Below, piece after piece: positions 1 through 7,679 of a stretch of 19,493 nucleotides of DNA. The stretch covers positions 1 to 19,493 of the forward strand of contig JBEHXS010000030.1 of the NCBI GenBank assembly GCA_048498575.1. The letters run 5' to 3'. The notes under the pieces are model-generated. The model worked only from the letters and a program-made list of their open reading frames with translations, made no database searches and was not told the origin of the DNA. Made by a program: the position numbers and the translations under genes. Each line of letters begins with the position of its first letter. Within the stretch, counting starts at the first letter, position 1. This DNA comes from DASZQY01 sp048498575 (GTDB lineage Bacteria; Pseudomonadota; Alphaproteobacteria; Rhizobiales; Kaistiaceae).

Positions 1-138
1 GCACGGATGGCGGCAGCGCCGTTCCCCCAAGCCGGCGCGGAAGCGGTGCGCAAGATCACGCCATACCTGAAGGCGTTCTACGCGGCTTGGGATGGCCCAA
101 AGCCCCGTCCCTACGTCGCCTACAACTCGCGCCGCTGA
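1..138 (+). CDS. C-terminal end of an unidentified protein (5' truncated by window edge)
   Basis: An open frame runs from the first base to a TGA at 136-138 and gives 45 residues, ending in PYVAYNSRR. Third codon positions are strongly G/C, as in the real genes of this window, so I read it as the 3' end of a gene that begins outside. I do not recognise the family; the fragment has no membrane segment and no motif I can name. It ends 52 bases before the deacetylase-like gene on the same strand, so the two could be co-transcribed. The main doubt is the short length. Confidence 0.55.
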   Translation, partial: ARMAAAPFPQAGAEAVRKITPYLKAFYAAWDGPKPRPYVAYNSRR

Positions 139-190
139 TCGATATGTGCGCCGCAAGCCTCTCGCTTTGCGTCTCCGGCCGGCGGCGCCC

Positions 191-1078
191 ATGAAACTCC
201 CGCACCACGACCGGTTTCCATATTCCCCGATAATCGAGCCCGGTCCGAAAGCCTGGCCGAACGGCAAGGGGCTCGCCGTCTATCTCGGAATCAACCTCGA
301 GCATTTCGCCTTCGGTGAAGGATTAGGCGCCGAACTGGTGCCCCGCGCCGCCGAGCCGGATGTGCTGAACTACGCCTGGCGCGAGTACGGCAATCGCGTC
401 GGCGTGTGGCGAATGCTCGAGCTGCTGGACGAGCTCGCCATGCCTTCGACCGCCCTCGTCAATGCCAGCATCATCGCGCATTGCCCTGAGGTATCGGACG
501 CGTTCGCAGCCCGCGGTGACGAGATCGCGGCGCACGGCCACACGAATTCCGAGCGCCAGTCCCTGCTTGCCGAAGCGGATGAGACCCGGCTGATCCGGGA
601 TTCGACCGCGGCCCTGACGGAACGGTATGGCCCACCCGCCGGCTGGCTCGGCCCCTGGATTGCTGAAAGCCCGCGAACCCCGGACCTGCTTCGGGAAGCG
701 GGGTACAGGTACCTGCTCGACTGGTGCCACGATGACCGTCCGACATGGATGTCGACACGCGCCGGCCCGATCCTCTCGGTCCCCTATCCGCAGGAGATCA
801 ACGACATTCCCGCCATCGCTGTGCGCCGTGCAACCGCAGCCGATTTCGCTTCAATGATCGTCGATCAGTTCGACGAAATGTCGGTGCAGGCCGAGCACCA
901 GGCGCTGGTGATGGGCATTGCCCTTCACCCCTACATCGTCGGCCAGCCATTCCGGCTGCGTCACCTCCGCCGAGCGCTCCGCCACATCGCCGAGAGCAAA
1001 TCCGGCATCTGGCTTACGACTGCCGGCGCAATAGCAGAGGCGTGGATCCAGATGGGGGCACCTGCCGGTCGGGAATAA
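191..1078 (+). CDS. Polysaccharide deacetylase family protein (PuuE/allantoinase-like branch)
   Basis: This 295-residue protein has the layout of NodB/PuuE-type metal-dependent carbohydrate-esterase-4 proteins. An early strand ends in YLGINLEHF (about residues 31-39), where classical deacetylases carry the first metal/catalytic acid. It is followed by EIAAHGHTNSE (111-121), holding the His pair H115/H117, then GWLGPW, and a late ALHPYIVGQPFR segment (244-255) with a conserved His. Members hydrolyse N-acetyl groups on sugars or cyclic amide bonds; the substrate here cannot be told. I chose the ATG at 191 because the family N-terminus begins close to it, and the 33-residue upstream extension to 92 is Arg/Pro-rich and overlaps the preceding gene. 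No clear Shine-Dalgarno precedes 191. No signal peptide is visible, so it is probably cytoplasmic. It is convergent with the sugar-acid operon. Confidence 0.8.
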   Translation: MKLPHHDRFPYSPIIEPGPKAWPNGKGLAVYLGINLEHFAFGEGLGAELVPRAAEPDVLNYAWREYGNRVGVWRMLELLDELAMPSTALVNASIIAHCPEVSDAFAARGDEIAAHGHTNSERQSLLAEADETRLIRDSTAALTERYGPPAGWLGPWIAESPRTPDLLREAGYRYLLDWCHDDRPTWMSTRAGPILSVPYPQEINDIPAIAVRRATAADFASMIVDQFDEMSVQAEHQALVMGIALHPYIVGQPFRLRHLRRALRHIAESKSGIWLTTAGAIAEAWIQMGAPAGRE

Positions 1079-1136
1079 CAGCAGTCTCGATCATCCGTGC
1101 CCAGCCTCGCGCCATCCCCACGCAGGTCGCGCCGGA

Positions 1137-1381
1137 CTAGTGATCGACGGCGGCGGTGACCATGATCTCAACCAGGTTTTTCGGCCGGGCCAGGCGCGCT
1201 TCGACTGTAGCGCGCGCCGGAGAGTGACCGGGTGCGACCCACCCATCCCAATCCTTGGAGCCAACGTCGTGGTACTTCTGAACGCAATCGCATTTGCGAA
1301 TGGTACCTGCTGCTGCACGGCCGCACAGAGAACAGCCAGCCCCGAATGTGTGGCGGCAGCTACTCGGTAGGCGAAATCACA
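1137..1381 (-). pseudogene. RidA/YjgF-family remnant, N-terminus missing and frameshifted
   Basis: On the minus strand, the frame ending at the TAG at 1137-1139 reads through VQKYHDVGSKDWDG, then SPARATVEARLA and LVEIMVTAAVDH. This is the typical C-terminal half of a RidA (YjgF/YER057c/UK114) enamine/imine deaminase, including the conserved Arg in the ATVEARLA strand. The similarity stops near 1310. Just upstream, a second frame (DFAYRVAAATHSGLAVLCAA) resembles the preceding helix, which implies a frameshift around 1303-1320. The N-terminal third and any start codon are gone, because the ilvD-like gene ends at 1385. RidA proteins clear reactive enamines and often sit in amino-acid or sugar-acid catabolic operons. 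This was probably the last gene of the minus-strand operon before it decayed. It is not expected to be functional. Confidence 0.72.
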
Positions 1382-1384
1382 GGT

Positions 1385-3130
1385 TCAGAAGATGTCCGGC
1401 TCGCCGGCAGGATGACCGAAATCGCGCTGGAGGAAGTCGAAGTCGCAGCCGCGATCGGCTTGCGTCACGTGCCGGGTGAAGACGTAGCCGTAGCCGCGCT
1501 CGTAGCGTGGCGGGGGTGGCACCCATGCTGTCCGGCGCCGGGCCAGCTCCACAACGTCGACCAGCATGTCGAGGCTGCGATTGGGCAGATCGATGCGAAC
1601 GATATCCCCCGTGCGCAACAGCGCCAGCGGCCCGCCAATATAGGCTTCTGGCGCGACATGGAGCACGCAAGCGCCATACGAGGTGCCGGACATGCGTGCA
1701 TCGGAAATCCGCAACATGTCGCGATGACCCTGTCGAATCAGTGCTTTCGGGATCGGCAGCATCCCCCACTCGGGGAAACCCGGACCACCCTGGGGGCCGG
1801 CGTTGCGGAGTACCAGCACATGATTCGGTGAGACGTCGAGGTTTTCGTCGTCTACCGCCTTCTTCATTTCCGCATAGCTGTCAAAGACCAGCGCCGGCCC
1901 CTGGTGCACGTGGAATTTTGGATCGCACGCCGCGGGTTTGATAACCGCGCCATCCGGGCAGAGGTTGCCACGCAGAACGGCGAGCGAGCCCTCCGGGTAG
2001 ACAGGATTGGAAAGCGGCCGGATCACATCGTCGTTGAAGCAGCGCGCCCCTTGGAGATTCTCACCGAGACTGCGGCCGGTGACCGTCAGCGCGGTGGTGT
2101 CCAGCCGCTGCTCGATCTCCTTCATCAGCGCGCGCAGGCCGCCGGCGTAAAAGAAATCCTCCATCAGGTAGTCCTTGCCGGATGGACGAATGTTCGCGAC
2201 CAGCGGAGTCACGCGGCCAAGCGCGTCGAGGTCGTCGAGATCCAGTTCAACTCCGGCGCGGCGCGCGATGGCGATGAGATGGACCACAGCGTTGGTCGAG
2301 CAGCCCGTCGCCATGGCAACGATCGCCGCGTTGCGCACTGCCGCATTGGTCACGATCCGGTCAGGGGTGAGATCCTCCCACACCATTTCGACGACGCGTC
2401 GCCCACAGGCAGACGCCATGCGCTGATGGCCGGAGTCGGGAGCTGGAATGGATGACGCGCCCGACAAGGTCAGCCCCATCGCCTCGGCGATCGCCATCAT
2501 CGTCGATGCGGTGCCCATGGTCATGCAGGTGCCCGCCGAACGCGCGATACCGCCCTGCAGGCCAAGCCACTCTGCGTCGGTGACGTTTCCCGCACGACGC
2601 TCGTCCCAGTATTTCCAGACGTCCGATCCCGACCCCAGGGTCCGACCGGCATAGTTCCCGCGCAACATCGGCCCGGCCGGCAGAAAGATCATGGGCACAC
2701 CGGCACTCAGCGCGCCCATAATAAGGCCCGGCGTGGTCTTGTCGCAGCCACCCATGAGGACGACCCCGTCGAGCGGGTGCGAGCGGACGATCTCTTCCGT
2801 CTCCATAGCGAGCAGGTTGCGGTAAAGCATCGACGTCGGCTTGGTGAACATTTCGTCGACCGAAAGCGCCGGCATTTCGACAGGAAAGCCGCCGGCCTCC
2901 AGCACGCCACGCTTCACATCCTTCACCCGTTCCGGAAAATGCGAATGACAGGTGTTGAGATCAGACCAGGTGTTGAGGATTCCGATAACGGGCTTGCCGC
3001 GGAACTCCTCCTCCGCATAGCCGAGCTGCATCATCCGGGAGCGGTGACCGAAGCTCCGCAGATCGTCAGGCGCGAACCAGCGCGCGCTGCGGAGAGTGGA
3101 AGGCGACTTGCGCCGAGGTTCTTGGGTCAT
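1385..3130 (-). CDS. IlvD/Edd-family sugar-acid dehydratase (L-arabinonate dehydratase-like)
   Basis: This 581-residue protein matches the length of the IlvD/Edd Fe-S dehydratases. These remove water from a 2,3-dihydroxy acid to give a 2-keto-3-deoxy acid. The three expected cluster cysteines are present: C61 (NTCHSHF), C129 (GGCDKTTPG) and C202 (AGTCMTMGTASTM). The metal/substrate lysine K131 lies in the second motif, and the C-terminal DARMSGTSYG segment carries the catalytic serine region. Ligand spacing is the same as in the [2Fe-2S] sugar-acid dehydratases (arabinonate/xylonate type), and the gene lies in a sugar-acid setting, so a branched-chain amino-acid IlvD role is less likely. Its ATG follows the OppF-like stop by 18 bases, making it the last intact gene of the minus-strand operon. 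The exact aldonate substrate is not known. Confidence 0.9.
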   Translation of the reverse strand: MTQEPRRKSPSTLRSARWFAPDDLRSFGHRSRMMQLGYAEEEFRGKPVIGILNTWSDLNTCHSHFPERVKDVKRGVLEAGGFPVEMPALSVDEMFTKPTSMLYRNLLAMETEEIVRSHPLDGVVLMGGCDKTTPGLIMGALSAGVPMIFLPAGPMLRGNYAGRTLGSGSDVWKYWDERRAGNVTDAEWLGLQGGIARSAGTCMTMGTASTMMAIAEAMGLTLSGASSIPAPDSGHQRMASACGRRVVEMVWEDLTPDRIVTNAAVRNAAIVAMATGCSTNAVVHLIAIARRAGVELDLDDLDALGRVTPLVANIRPSGKDYLMEDFFYAGGLRALMKEIEQRLDTTALTVTGRSLGENLQGARCFNDDVIRPLSNPVYPEGSLAVLRGNLCPDGAVIKPAACDPKFHVHQGPALVFDSYAEMKKAVDDENLDVSPNHVLVLRNAGPQGGPGFPEWGMLPIPKALIRQGHRDMLRISDARMSGTSYGACVLHVAPEAYIGGPLALLRTGDIVRIDLPNRSLDMLVDVVELARRRTAWVPPPPRYERGYGYVFTRHVTQADRGCDFDFLQRDFGHPAGEPDIF

Positions 3131-3148
3131 GGATTCCCAGCAGCTCCG

Positions 3149-4204
3149 TCAGTTCCGCCCGTGACTTTCGTGAAGTGACGTCGCTTGAGCCTCCGCACCG
3201 GCATTCTGCCCCGGATAAAGATGACACGCGACGGCATGATTATGTCCCTGATCGGCTAACTGCGGATCGACGCGGTGGCATATCTCCATCACGTACGGGC
3301 AGCGCGTCCGGAACCTGCACCCCGACGGCAGGTTGACCGGGCTCGGGATGTCGCCCTTGAGGATGACGCGTTCCCGCCCTCGCTCGGCGACGGGGTCAGG
3401 AATCGGCACCGCCGACATGAGCGCTTTAGTATAAGGATGGAGCGGCGTCTCGAACAGATCGTCACGGTCGCCAATCTCGACGATTCGTCCGAGGTACATC
3501 ACGGCGACACGGTTCGAAATGTGCCGCACGACGGACAGATCGTGCGCGATGAACAGGTAGGCCACTCCCAGTGTCGCCTGGAGGTCTTCGAGGAGATTCA
3601 CGATCTGCGCCTGGATTGACACATCCAGCGCCGATACCGGTTCGTCGCAGACGATCAAATCAGGACTGGCGGCCAGCGCCCGTGCGATCCCGATACGCTG
3701 GCGTTGGCCGCCCGAGAATTCGTAGGCATGGCGGTCGACAGCCGACGGCCGCAACCCAACCAGGTTGAGAAGTTCGCCCACGCGAAACGCGCGCGCGCTG
3801 CGCGGCACGATGCCATGAATGATCAGCGGCTCGGCTACTATCTGGCCAACGGTCATCTTCGGATTGAGTGAAGCTAGCGGGTCCTGAAATATCATCTGCA
3901 GATGCCGCCTGATCTTCCGCATCTGGCCTTCCGGAAGCGCCGTCAGGTCGACTCCATCGAACAGAACCTGCCCGGAGGTCGGCTTGTGAAGCTGCAGGAT
4001 CGAACGACCGGCCGTCGATTTGCCGCAGCCGGACTCGCCGACGAGGCCGAGCGTCTCGCCGCGGCGGATGACGAACGAGATGTCGTCAACCGCCTTTATC
4101 GGACCGGCGCCTGATCGCTGGCCGAAGTATTTAACCAGATGGCGTACGTCCAGCAGCTTACGATTTTCGGCAAGCGCAACGGCATTCATCCCCGGCGGCA
4201 TCAT
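3149..4204 (-). CDS. Opp/Dpp-type ABC importer ATP-binding protein (OppF/DppF-like)
   Basis: This 351-residue ATPase energises import through two permeases, presumably the pair encoded at 8474-10341. It shows Walker A GESGCGKS (56-63), a Q-loop FQDPLASLNP (106-115), the ABC signature FSGGQRQR (163-170), Walker B LIVCDEP (183-189) and the switch His in FIAHDLS. The C-terminal oligopeptide/dipeptide domain is present, with four cysteines spaced C-x5-C-x6-C-x17-C (SGCRFRTRC onward). This arrangement has been linked to Fe-S binding in some Dpp ATPases. The ATG overlaps the TGA of the OppD-like gene (ATGA at 4201-4204), which suggests translational coupling. MMPPGM offers several near-equivalent starts. 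Confidence 0.92.
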   Translation of the reverse strand: MMPPGMNAVALAENRKLLDVRHLVKYFGQRSGAGPIKAVDDISFVIRRGETLGLVGESGCGKSTAGRSILQLHKPTSGQVLFDGVDLTALPEGQMRKIRRHLQMIFQDPLASLNPKMTVGQIVAEPLIIHGIVPRSARAFRVGELLNLVGLRPSAVDRHAYEFSGGQRQRIGIARALAASPDLIVCDEPVSALDVSIQAQIVNLLEDLQATLGVAYLFIAHDLSVVRHISNRVAVMYLGRIVEIGDRDDLFETPLHPYTKALMSAVPIPDPVAERGRERVILKGDIPSPVNLPSGCRFRTRCPYVMEICHRVDPQLADQGHNHAVACHLYPGQNAGAEAQATSLHESHGRN

Positions 4205-5301
4205 GTCTTGCCCGATCCACGGGATCGCTCATCCATCTTGGCACCGAGCGCCGCACCGCTCACCTCCGGCCAGAACCAACAGGCGCTTGCATGGCGCGGC
4301 CCGACTTCCATGAGCGGCGGCCGCTCGTGACGGCACCTGTCGCGCACCAGCTCACAGCGCGGCGCGAACGGGCAGGCATCAGGCAGGCCCACCAGGCTCG
4401 GCGGCAGCCCCGGTATCGGCCTCAGTTTCTCCCGATGGCTATCCACGCGTGGGATCGATCGCATCAGCCCGACCGTGTACGGATGGCGCGGATTGGCGAA
4501 GATTTCATCCGTCGAGGCGGTTTCGATGATCGAGCCCGCGTACATGACCTGGACACGATCCGCCATGCCGGCGACCACTCCCATCGAATGGGTGATCAGG
4601 ATGACGCCGGTGTTGTGTTCGCGCTGAAGTTTGCGCAGCAGATCGAGTATCTGAGCCTGGATCGTGACGTCCAACGCTGTGGTTGGCTCGTCGGCGATGA
4701 GGAGTTGCGGATCGCACGATAGCGCCATGGCGATCATGATGCGCTGACGCATGCCGCCCGAGAACTGGTGCGGGTAGTCGTGCACGCGAGCTGCGGGAAT
4801 CGGAATGCCAACCGCGGCAAGAAGCTCGATGGCGCGGATCTCCGCTTGGCCACGAGTCATTGCCTTGTGCACCTCGAGCGCCTCGGTTATCTGGCGACCA
4901 ACGGTCAGGACGGGATTGAGCGAGGTCATGGGATCCTGGAAGATCATGGCAATGCGCCCGCCACGCACGCGCTGTATTTCCCGGGGGGCGAACTCCAGAA
5001 TATCCTCACCGTCGAGGAAGACCTCACCGGCGACGATCTTTCCCGGCGGGTCCGGCACCAGGCGCATGATCGACAGGCCTGTGATGCTCTTTCCCGATCC
5101 CGATTCCCCAACGACGCCAAGCGTCTCACCAGCCATCACCTGGAACGAGACGTCCTCGACCGCATGCACAACGCCTTCGTGGGTAAAGAAACGCGTGCTC
5201 AGCCCGCGCACGTCGAGCAGCGGCGACGCCGAGTCTTTTTCCCACCCCAGCCTGCCGGAGCTGCGCTTCTCGAATGTGACCGGTGCGGGCGCCATCGGCA
5301 T
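4201..5301 (-). CDS. Opp/Dpp-type ABC importer ATP-binding protein (OppD/DppD-like)
   Basis: This 366-residue partner ATPase would pair with the downstream OppF-like protein. Visible motifs are Walker A GESGSGKS (65-72), Q-loop FQDPMTSLNP (121-130), signature FSGGMRQR (180-187), Walker B LLIADEP (200-206) and the switch His in ITHSMGV. The C-terminal domain has the same C-x5-C-x6-C-x17-C spacing (DACPFAPRC onward) as its partner. The ATG at 5299-5301 lies 6 bases past the Ldh-family stop and has no obvious Shine-Dalgarno, so translation probably depends on coupling to the upstream gene. The Met at residue 3 is an alternative start. The matching permeases and binding protein are not in this operon but in the divergent one. 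Confidence 0.92.
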   Translation of the reverse strand: MPMAPAPVTFEKRSSGRLGWEKDSASPLLDVRGLSTRFFTHEGVVHAVEDVSFQVMAGETLGVVGESGSGKSITGLSIMRLVPDPPGKIVAGEVFLDGEDILEFAPREIQRVRGGRIAMIFQDPMTSLNPVLTVGRQITEALEVHKAMTRGQAEIRAIELLAAVGIPIPAARVHDYPHQFSGGMRQRIMIAMALSCDPQLLIADEPTTALDVTIQAQILDLLRKLQREHNTGVILITHSMGVVAGMADRVQVMYAGSIIETASTDEIFANPRHPYTVGLMRSIPRVDSHREKLRPIPGLPPSLVGLPDACPFAPRCELVRDRCRHERPPLMEVGPRHASACWFWPEVSGAALGAKMDERSRGSGKT

Positions 5302-5307
5302 TGGCGA

Positions 5308-6366
5308 TCAGATATGCGCCAGCAGCCGATCGGTGGGCAACTTCGAGTCGGCCAACGCGCGCAGCACGACGGCCCAGTCTTCGTCCGTAACCGGTATGCC
5401 GGCCTGGCGACGCGCGTCCATTTCCGCCCAGCCGCGCTCACCCGGGTAGCGGGGCTTGACGCCGCCAGGCAATGGCGTCGCGGCATGTATGTATTCGGCC
5501 TGCTGCTCGACCATCCGTGCAAAGCCCCCGAGCGAGCCGAAGCTTCGCGGATCGATCGCCATGAACACGGCGCCCTGCCCCTTGCGGGCAGGATCGGGAT
5601 GATTGTGCGTAGGATCTCCACCCACCGTGGTCTCCGATAGGCCTCCGGTCAAAAGGTGAATGAGGATGCCGAATCCCGATCCCTTGTGCCCACCACACAT
5701 GACCATGGCGCCTTCGTCGGCGCGGGAGGGATCGACGATCGGCCGGCCCTCGCGATCGATAACCCAATCGGGCGGAAGCTGCTCCTTCCGCCGGCGTGCT
5801 CCTTGCAGCTTGCCGGCCGACGCGACGGTGGTAGCCACATCGAAGATCATCGCCCGTCCGTCGGGCATTGGCGCGGCGTACGCAAACGGATTGGTGCCGA
5901 GCACCGGACTTGTCGCGCCGTACGGCGCGGCCGAGGGCGCCGTATTGGCCATTACGATCCCGATCAGTCCGCGCTCGGCGGCGCGGTTCGCGTAATAGCC
6001 GAGCAGCCCGATGGGATTTCCGTTGAAAGTATTGACGAAGCCGATGCCGTTGCGACTTGCCTTGTCGATGGCGAGATCCATGGCGCTCGTCGCGAGGACG
6101 GGACCCGCAACGCCAGCACCCTTCACAAGGGCGCTGGCAGCATTGTCGCGCACAACAACCGTCTGCGCACCGGATACGGTTGCGCCGTTGCGCATGCTCT
6201 CCAACGTGCGGCGCAGGATATAGACGATGCCATGCGTCGACGACCCGCGCAGGTCGGCGAAGACCGATGCGTCGGCGCAGCTCGCCGCCTCCCGCTCGTT
6301 CAACCCGGCGAGCGCCAGCGACTCCTGAACCAGTTGATGCAGCCGCGCTTCAGATAACAGAGGCAT
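5308..6366 (-). CDS. Ldh-family NAD(P)-dependent oxidoreductase (malate/L-lactate dehydrogenase-like fold)
   Basis: This 352-residue protein belongs to the Ldh_2 family (YiaK, DpkA, AllD, ComC), which interconverts 2-keto and 2-hydroxy (or imino) acids with NAD(P)H. Family marks are ADLRGSSTHG with the catalytic His (H45 from the chosen start), the NTAPSAAPYG and LGTNPFAYA nucleotide-site segments, and GGHKGSGFG near the C-terminal third. I chose the ATG at 6366 because MPLLSEARLHQLV matches the usual family start. A TTG seven codons upstream (6387) would overlap the TGA of the preceding gene and lacks a Shine-Dalgarno. The likely role is to reduce or oxidise a 2-keto acid intermediate of the pathway. 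The substrate cannot be assigned from sequence. Confidence 0.88.
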   Translation of the reverse strand: MPLLSEARLHQLVQESLALAGLNEREAASCADASVFADLRGSSTHGIVYILRRTLESMRNGATVSGAQTVVVRDNAASALVKGAGVAGPVLATSAMDLAIDKASRNGIGFVNTFNGNPIGLLGYYANRAAERGLIGIVMANTAPSAAPYGATSPVLGTNPFAYAAPMPDGRAMIFDVATTVASAGKLQGARRRKEQLPPDWVIDREGRPIVDPSRADEGAMVMCGGHKGSGFGILIHLLTGGLSETTVGGDPTHNHPDPARKGQGAVFMAIDPRSFGSLGGFARMVEQQAEYIHAATPLPGGVKPRYPGERGWAEMDARRQAGIPVTDEDWAVVLRALADSKLPTDRLLAHI

Positions 6367-6383
6367 GTTCGCGGTTCCGTCGA

Positions 6384-7517
6384 TCAATACCAGCGCGACA
6401 AAGTCGTGTAGTTCGGCTCGACCGGTTGCGCGGCCTGCCCGGCAATCGCAGAGAAATCGAGATCCGTACCCAAGCCGGGCTCATTGGGCAGCAGATAGTA
6501 CCCATCCCGCATTTGCGGCGGATTCGTGCAGATCGAATCGCGCAGGCTTCTCTCTCCCTCCAATTGCTCAAGGATGTAGCCGTTGGCGATCGAGGCCATA
6601 AGATGCAGCGACGCGAGCGTCGCGATAGGCCCGCCGGAATTGTGCGGTGCTATGGACATGAACGAGGAGTCGGCCAGCGCCGCAATGCGCTTGGTTTCGG
6701 TGAGGCCGCCGCCGTGGCTGACGTCGGGTTGGAGGATGTCGGCGCCACACCCCTCCACGAGCTCGCGGAACTCCCAGCGATTGAGCAGATGCTCCCCGGT
6801 GGCAATGGGAACCGGCATCCGCTGCTTCAGGGCGATCATGACGCGTGCGTTCTCGTAGGGTACCGGTTCCTCAAAGAAGCCCGGCCGATACGGCAGAAAC
6901 GCATTTGCCGCCGCAAGCGCGGTGCGCGGCGACAGCCGCTCGCCAAGGTCGCAAAAGATGTCAACGTTCGGGCCGGCGCCAGCGCGGGCCGCTTCCATCA
7001 ACGCTGCCTGGCTGCGCAACGCTTCCGCTTCCGACTGGCGAAGCATCCCGTTCTTGAACGGATTCCACTTGAAGGCAGTGAAGCCGCGCGCCGCGGCCTC
7101 CTTTGCGCCTGCGAACGCCTGGTCCGGTGTTGTGACGTCGGCCAGCCAATGACTGGCGTACGTGCGGACACGATCGACAAACGGACCGCCGAGCAGCCTG
7201 TAGACTGGCACTCCCAGTCGCTTGCCTTCGAGGTCCCACAGCGCAATGTCCAAAGCCGACTGCGCCGTCGAATGGATCGCGCCACCGCGCCAGCGCCACG
7301 CGTGATACATGGCCTGCCAGTGACGCTCCACTCCCTCCGCTTCCCGACCAACAAGCGCGGCGCCAAGTTCGTGAATCGCGCGCTCTACAGCTTCCGACGG
7401 GCCAGCGAGCGAACCTTCGCCCCAACCGTACAGCCCGTCCTCAGTCTCGACCTTGACGAAGACCCAGTTTTTCCACTTCGCCCAGAACCTGAATGTCTCG
7501 ACACGCGCGATCTTCAA
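6384..7517 (-). CDS. Enolase-superfamily acid-sugar dehydratase (mandelate racemase/DgoD-like), atypical active site
   Basis: This 377-residue protein has the enolase-superfamily layout: an N-terminal capping domain with EDGLYGWGE, then a TIM-barrel half. Probable Mg ligands are D190, E216 (FFEEPVP) and E242 (ATGEH). K150 lies in the FKWNPF strand, D265 in ILQPDVSHGGG, and the general-base His H292 in IAPHNSGGP. The D-galactonate/D-mannonate dehydratase subgroups normally carry D-x-H at the first ligand. Here it reads CDLGERLSP, so glycine replaces that His. Members remove water from aldonic acids by abstracting the alpha proton. The start is a TTG at 7515-7517 with GGGAGA 6 bases before it. 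It is the first gene of the minus-strand operon. The exact reaction is uncertain because of the missing His. Confidence 0.88.
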   Translation of the reverse strand: MKIARVETFRFWAKWKNWVFVKVETEDGLYGWGEGSLAGPSEAVERAIHELGAALVGREAEGVERHWQAMYHAWRWRGGAIHSTAQSALDIALWDLEGKRLGVPVYRLLGGPFVDRVRTYASHWLADVTTPDQAFAGAKEAAARGFTAFKWNPFKNGMLRQSEAEALRSQAALMEAARAGAGPNVDIFCDLGERLSPRTALAAANAFLPYRPGFFEEPVPYENARVMIALKQRMPVPIATGEHLLNRWEFRELVEGCGADILQPDVSHGGGLTETKRIAALADSSFMSIAPHNSGGPIATLASLHLMASIANGYILEQLEGERSLRDSICTNPPQMRDGYYLLPNEPGLGTDLDFSAIAGQAAQPVEPNYTTLSRWY

Positions 7518-7581
7518 CCAATCTCTCCCAGTTCACCCAACCAGCGTGCCGACGGCGCTGCTGACGCCGAGGCGCGTTCGC

Positions 7582-7611
7582 TTGACGGGCTGCGAACGTC
7601 GGCCGAATAAT
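7582..7611 (+). promoter_or_regulatory. Candidate sigma-70-type promoter for the regulator operon
   Basis: TTGACG (7582-7587) and AATAAT (7606-7611) are separated by 18 bases. They match the -35 consensus at five of six positions and the -10 consensus at five of six. The pair lies 68 bases before the regulator ATG, on the right strand, in the only divergent intergenic region of the locus. No comparably good pair was seen for the minus-strand operon. The call rests on the sequence match only. Confidence 0.5.
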
Positions 7612-7635
7612 GGCGTCTGCGGAGCGCGCCCGTCC

Positions 7636-7649
7636 GTCGTCTGGACGAC
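7636..7649. promoter_or_regulatory. Perfect 14-base palindrome, candidate operator
   Basis: GTCGTC-TG-GACGAC is a 6+2+6 inverted repeat located between the candidate -10 box and the regulator start codon. A dyad of this sort suits a dimeric HTH regulator. A protein bound here would sit about where transcription of the regulator operon starts, which suits autoregulation. The arms are shorter and the spacer tighter than the classical CRP/FNR site (TGTGA-N6-TCACA type), so the match to this Crp/Fnr-like protein is a guess. Confidence 0.4.
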
Positions 7650-7679
7650 AATAGAATTACTTTGCTCCTCGAGCTGTGT

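Noticed and set aside
92..190. An upstream in-frame start for the deacetylase-like gene at 92
   Set aside because: It would overlap the coding end at 138 and add a low-complexity Arg/Pro/Thr stretch not seen in the family.
6057..7610. A 517-codon open frame on the plus strand
   Set aside because: It is antisense to the enolase-superfamily gene and crosses the divergent control region. The minus-strand product has full catalytic motifs.
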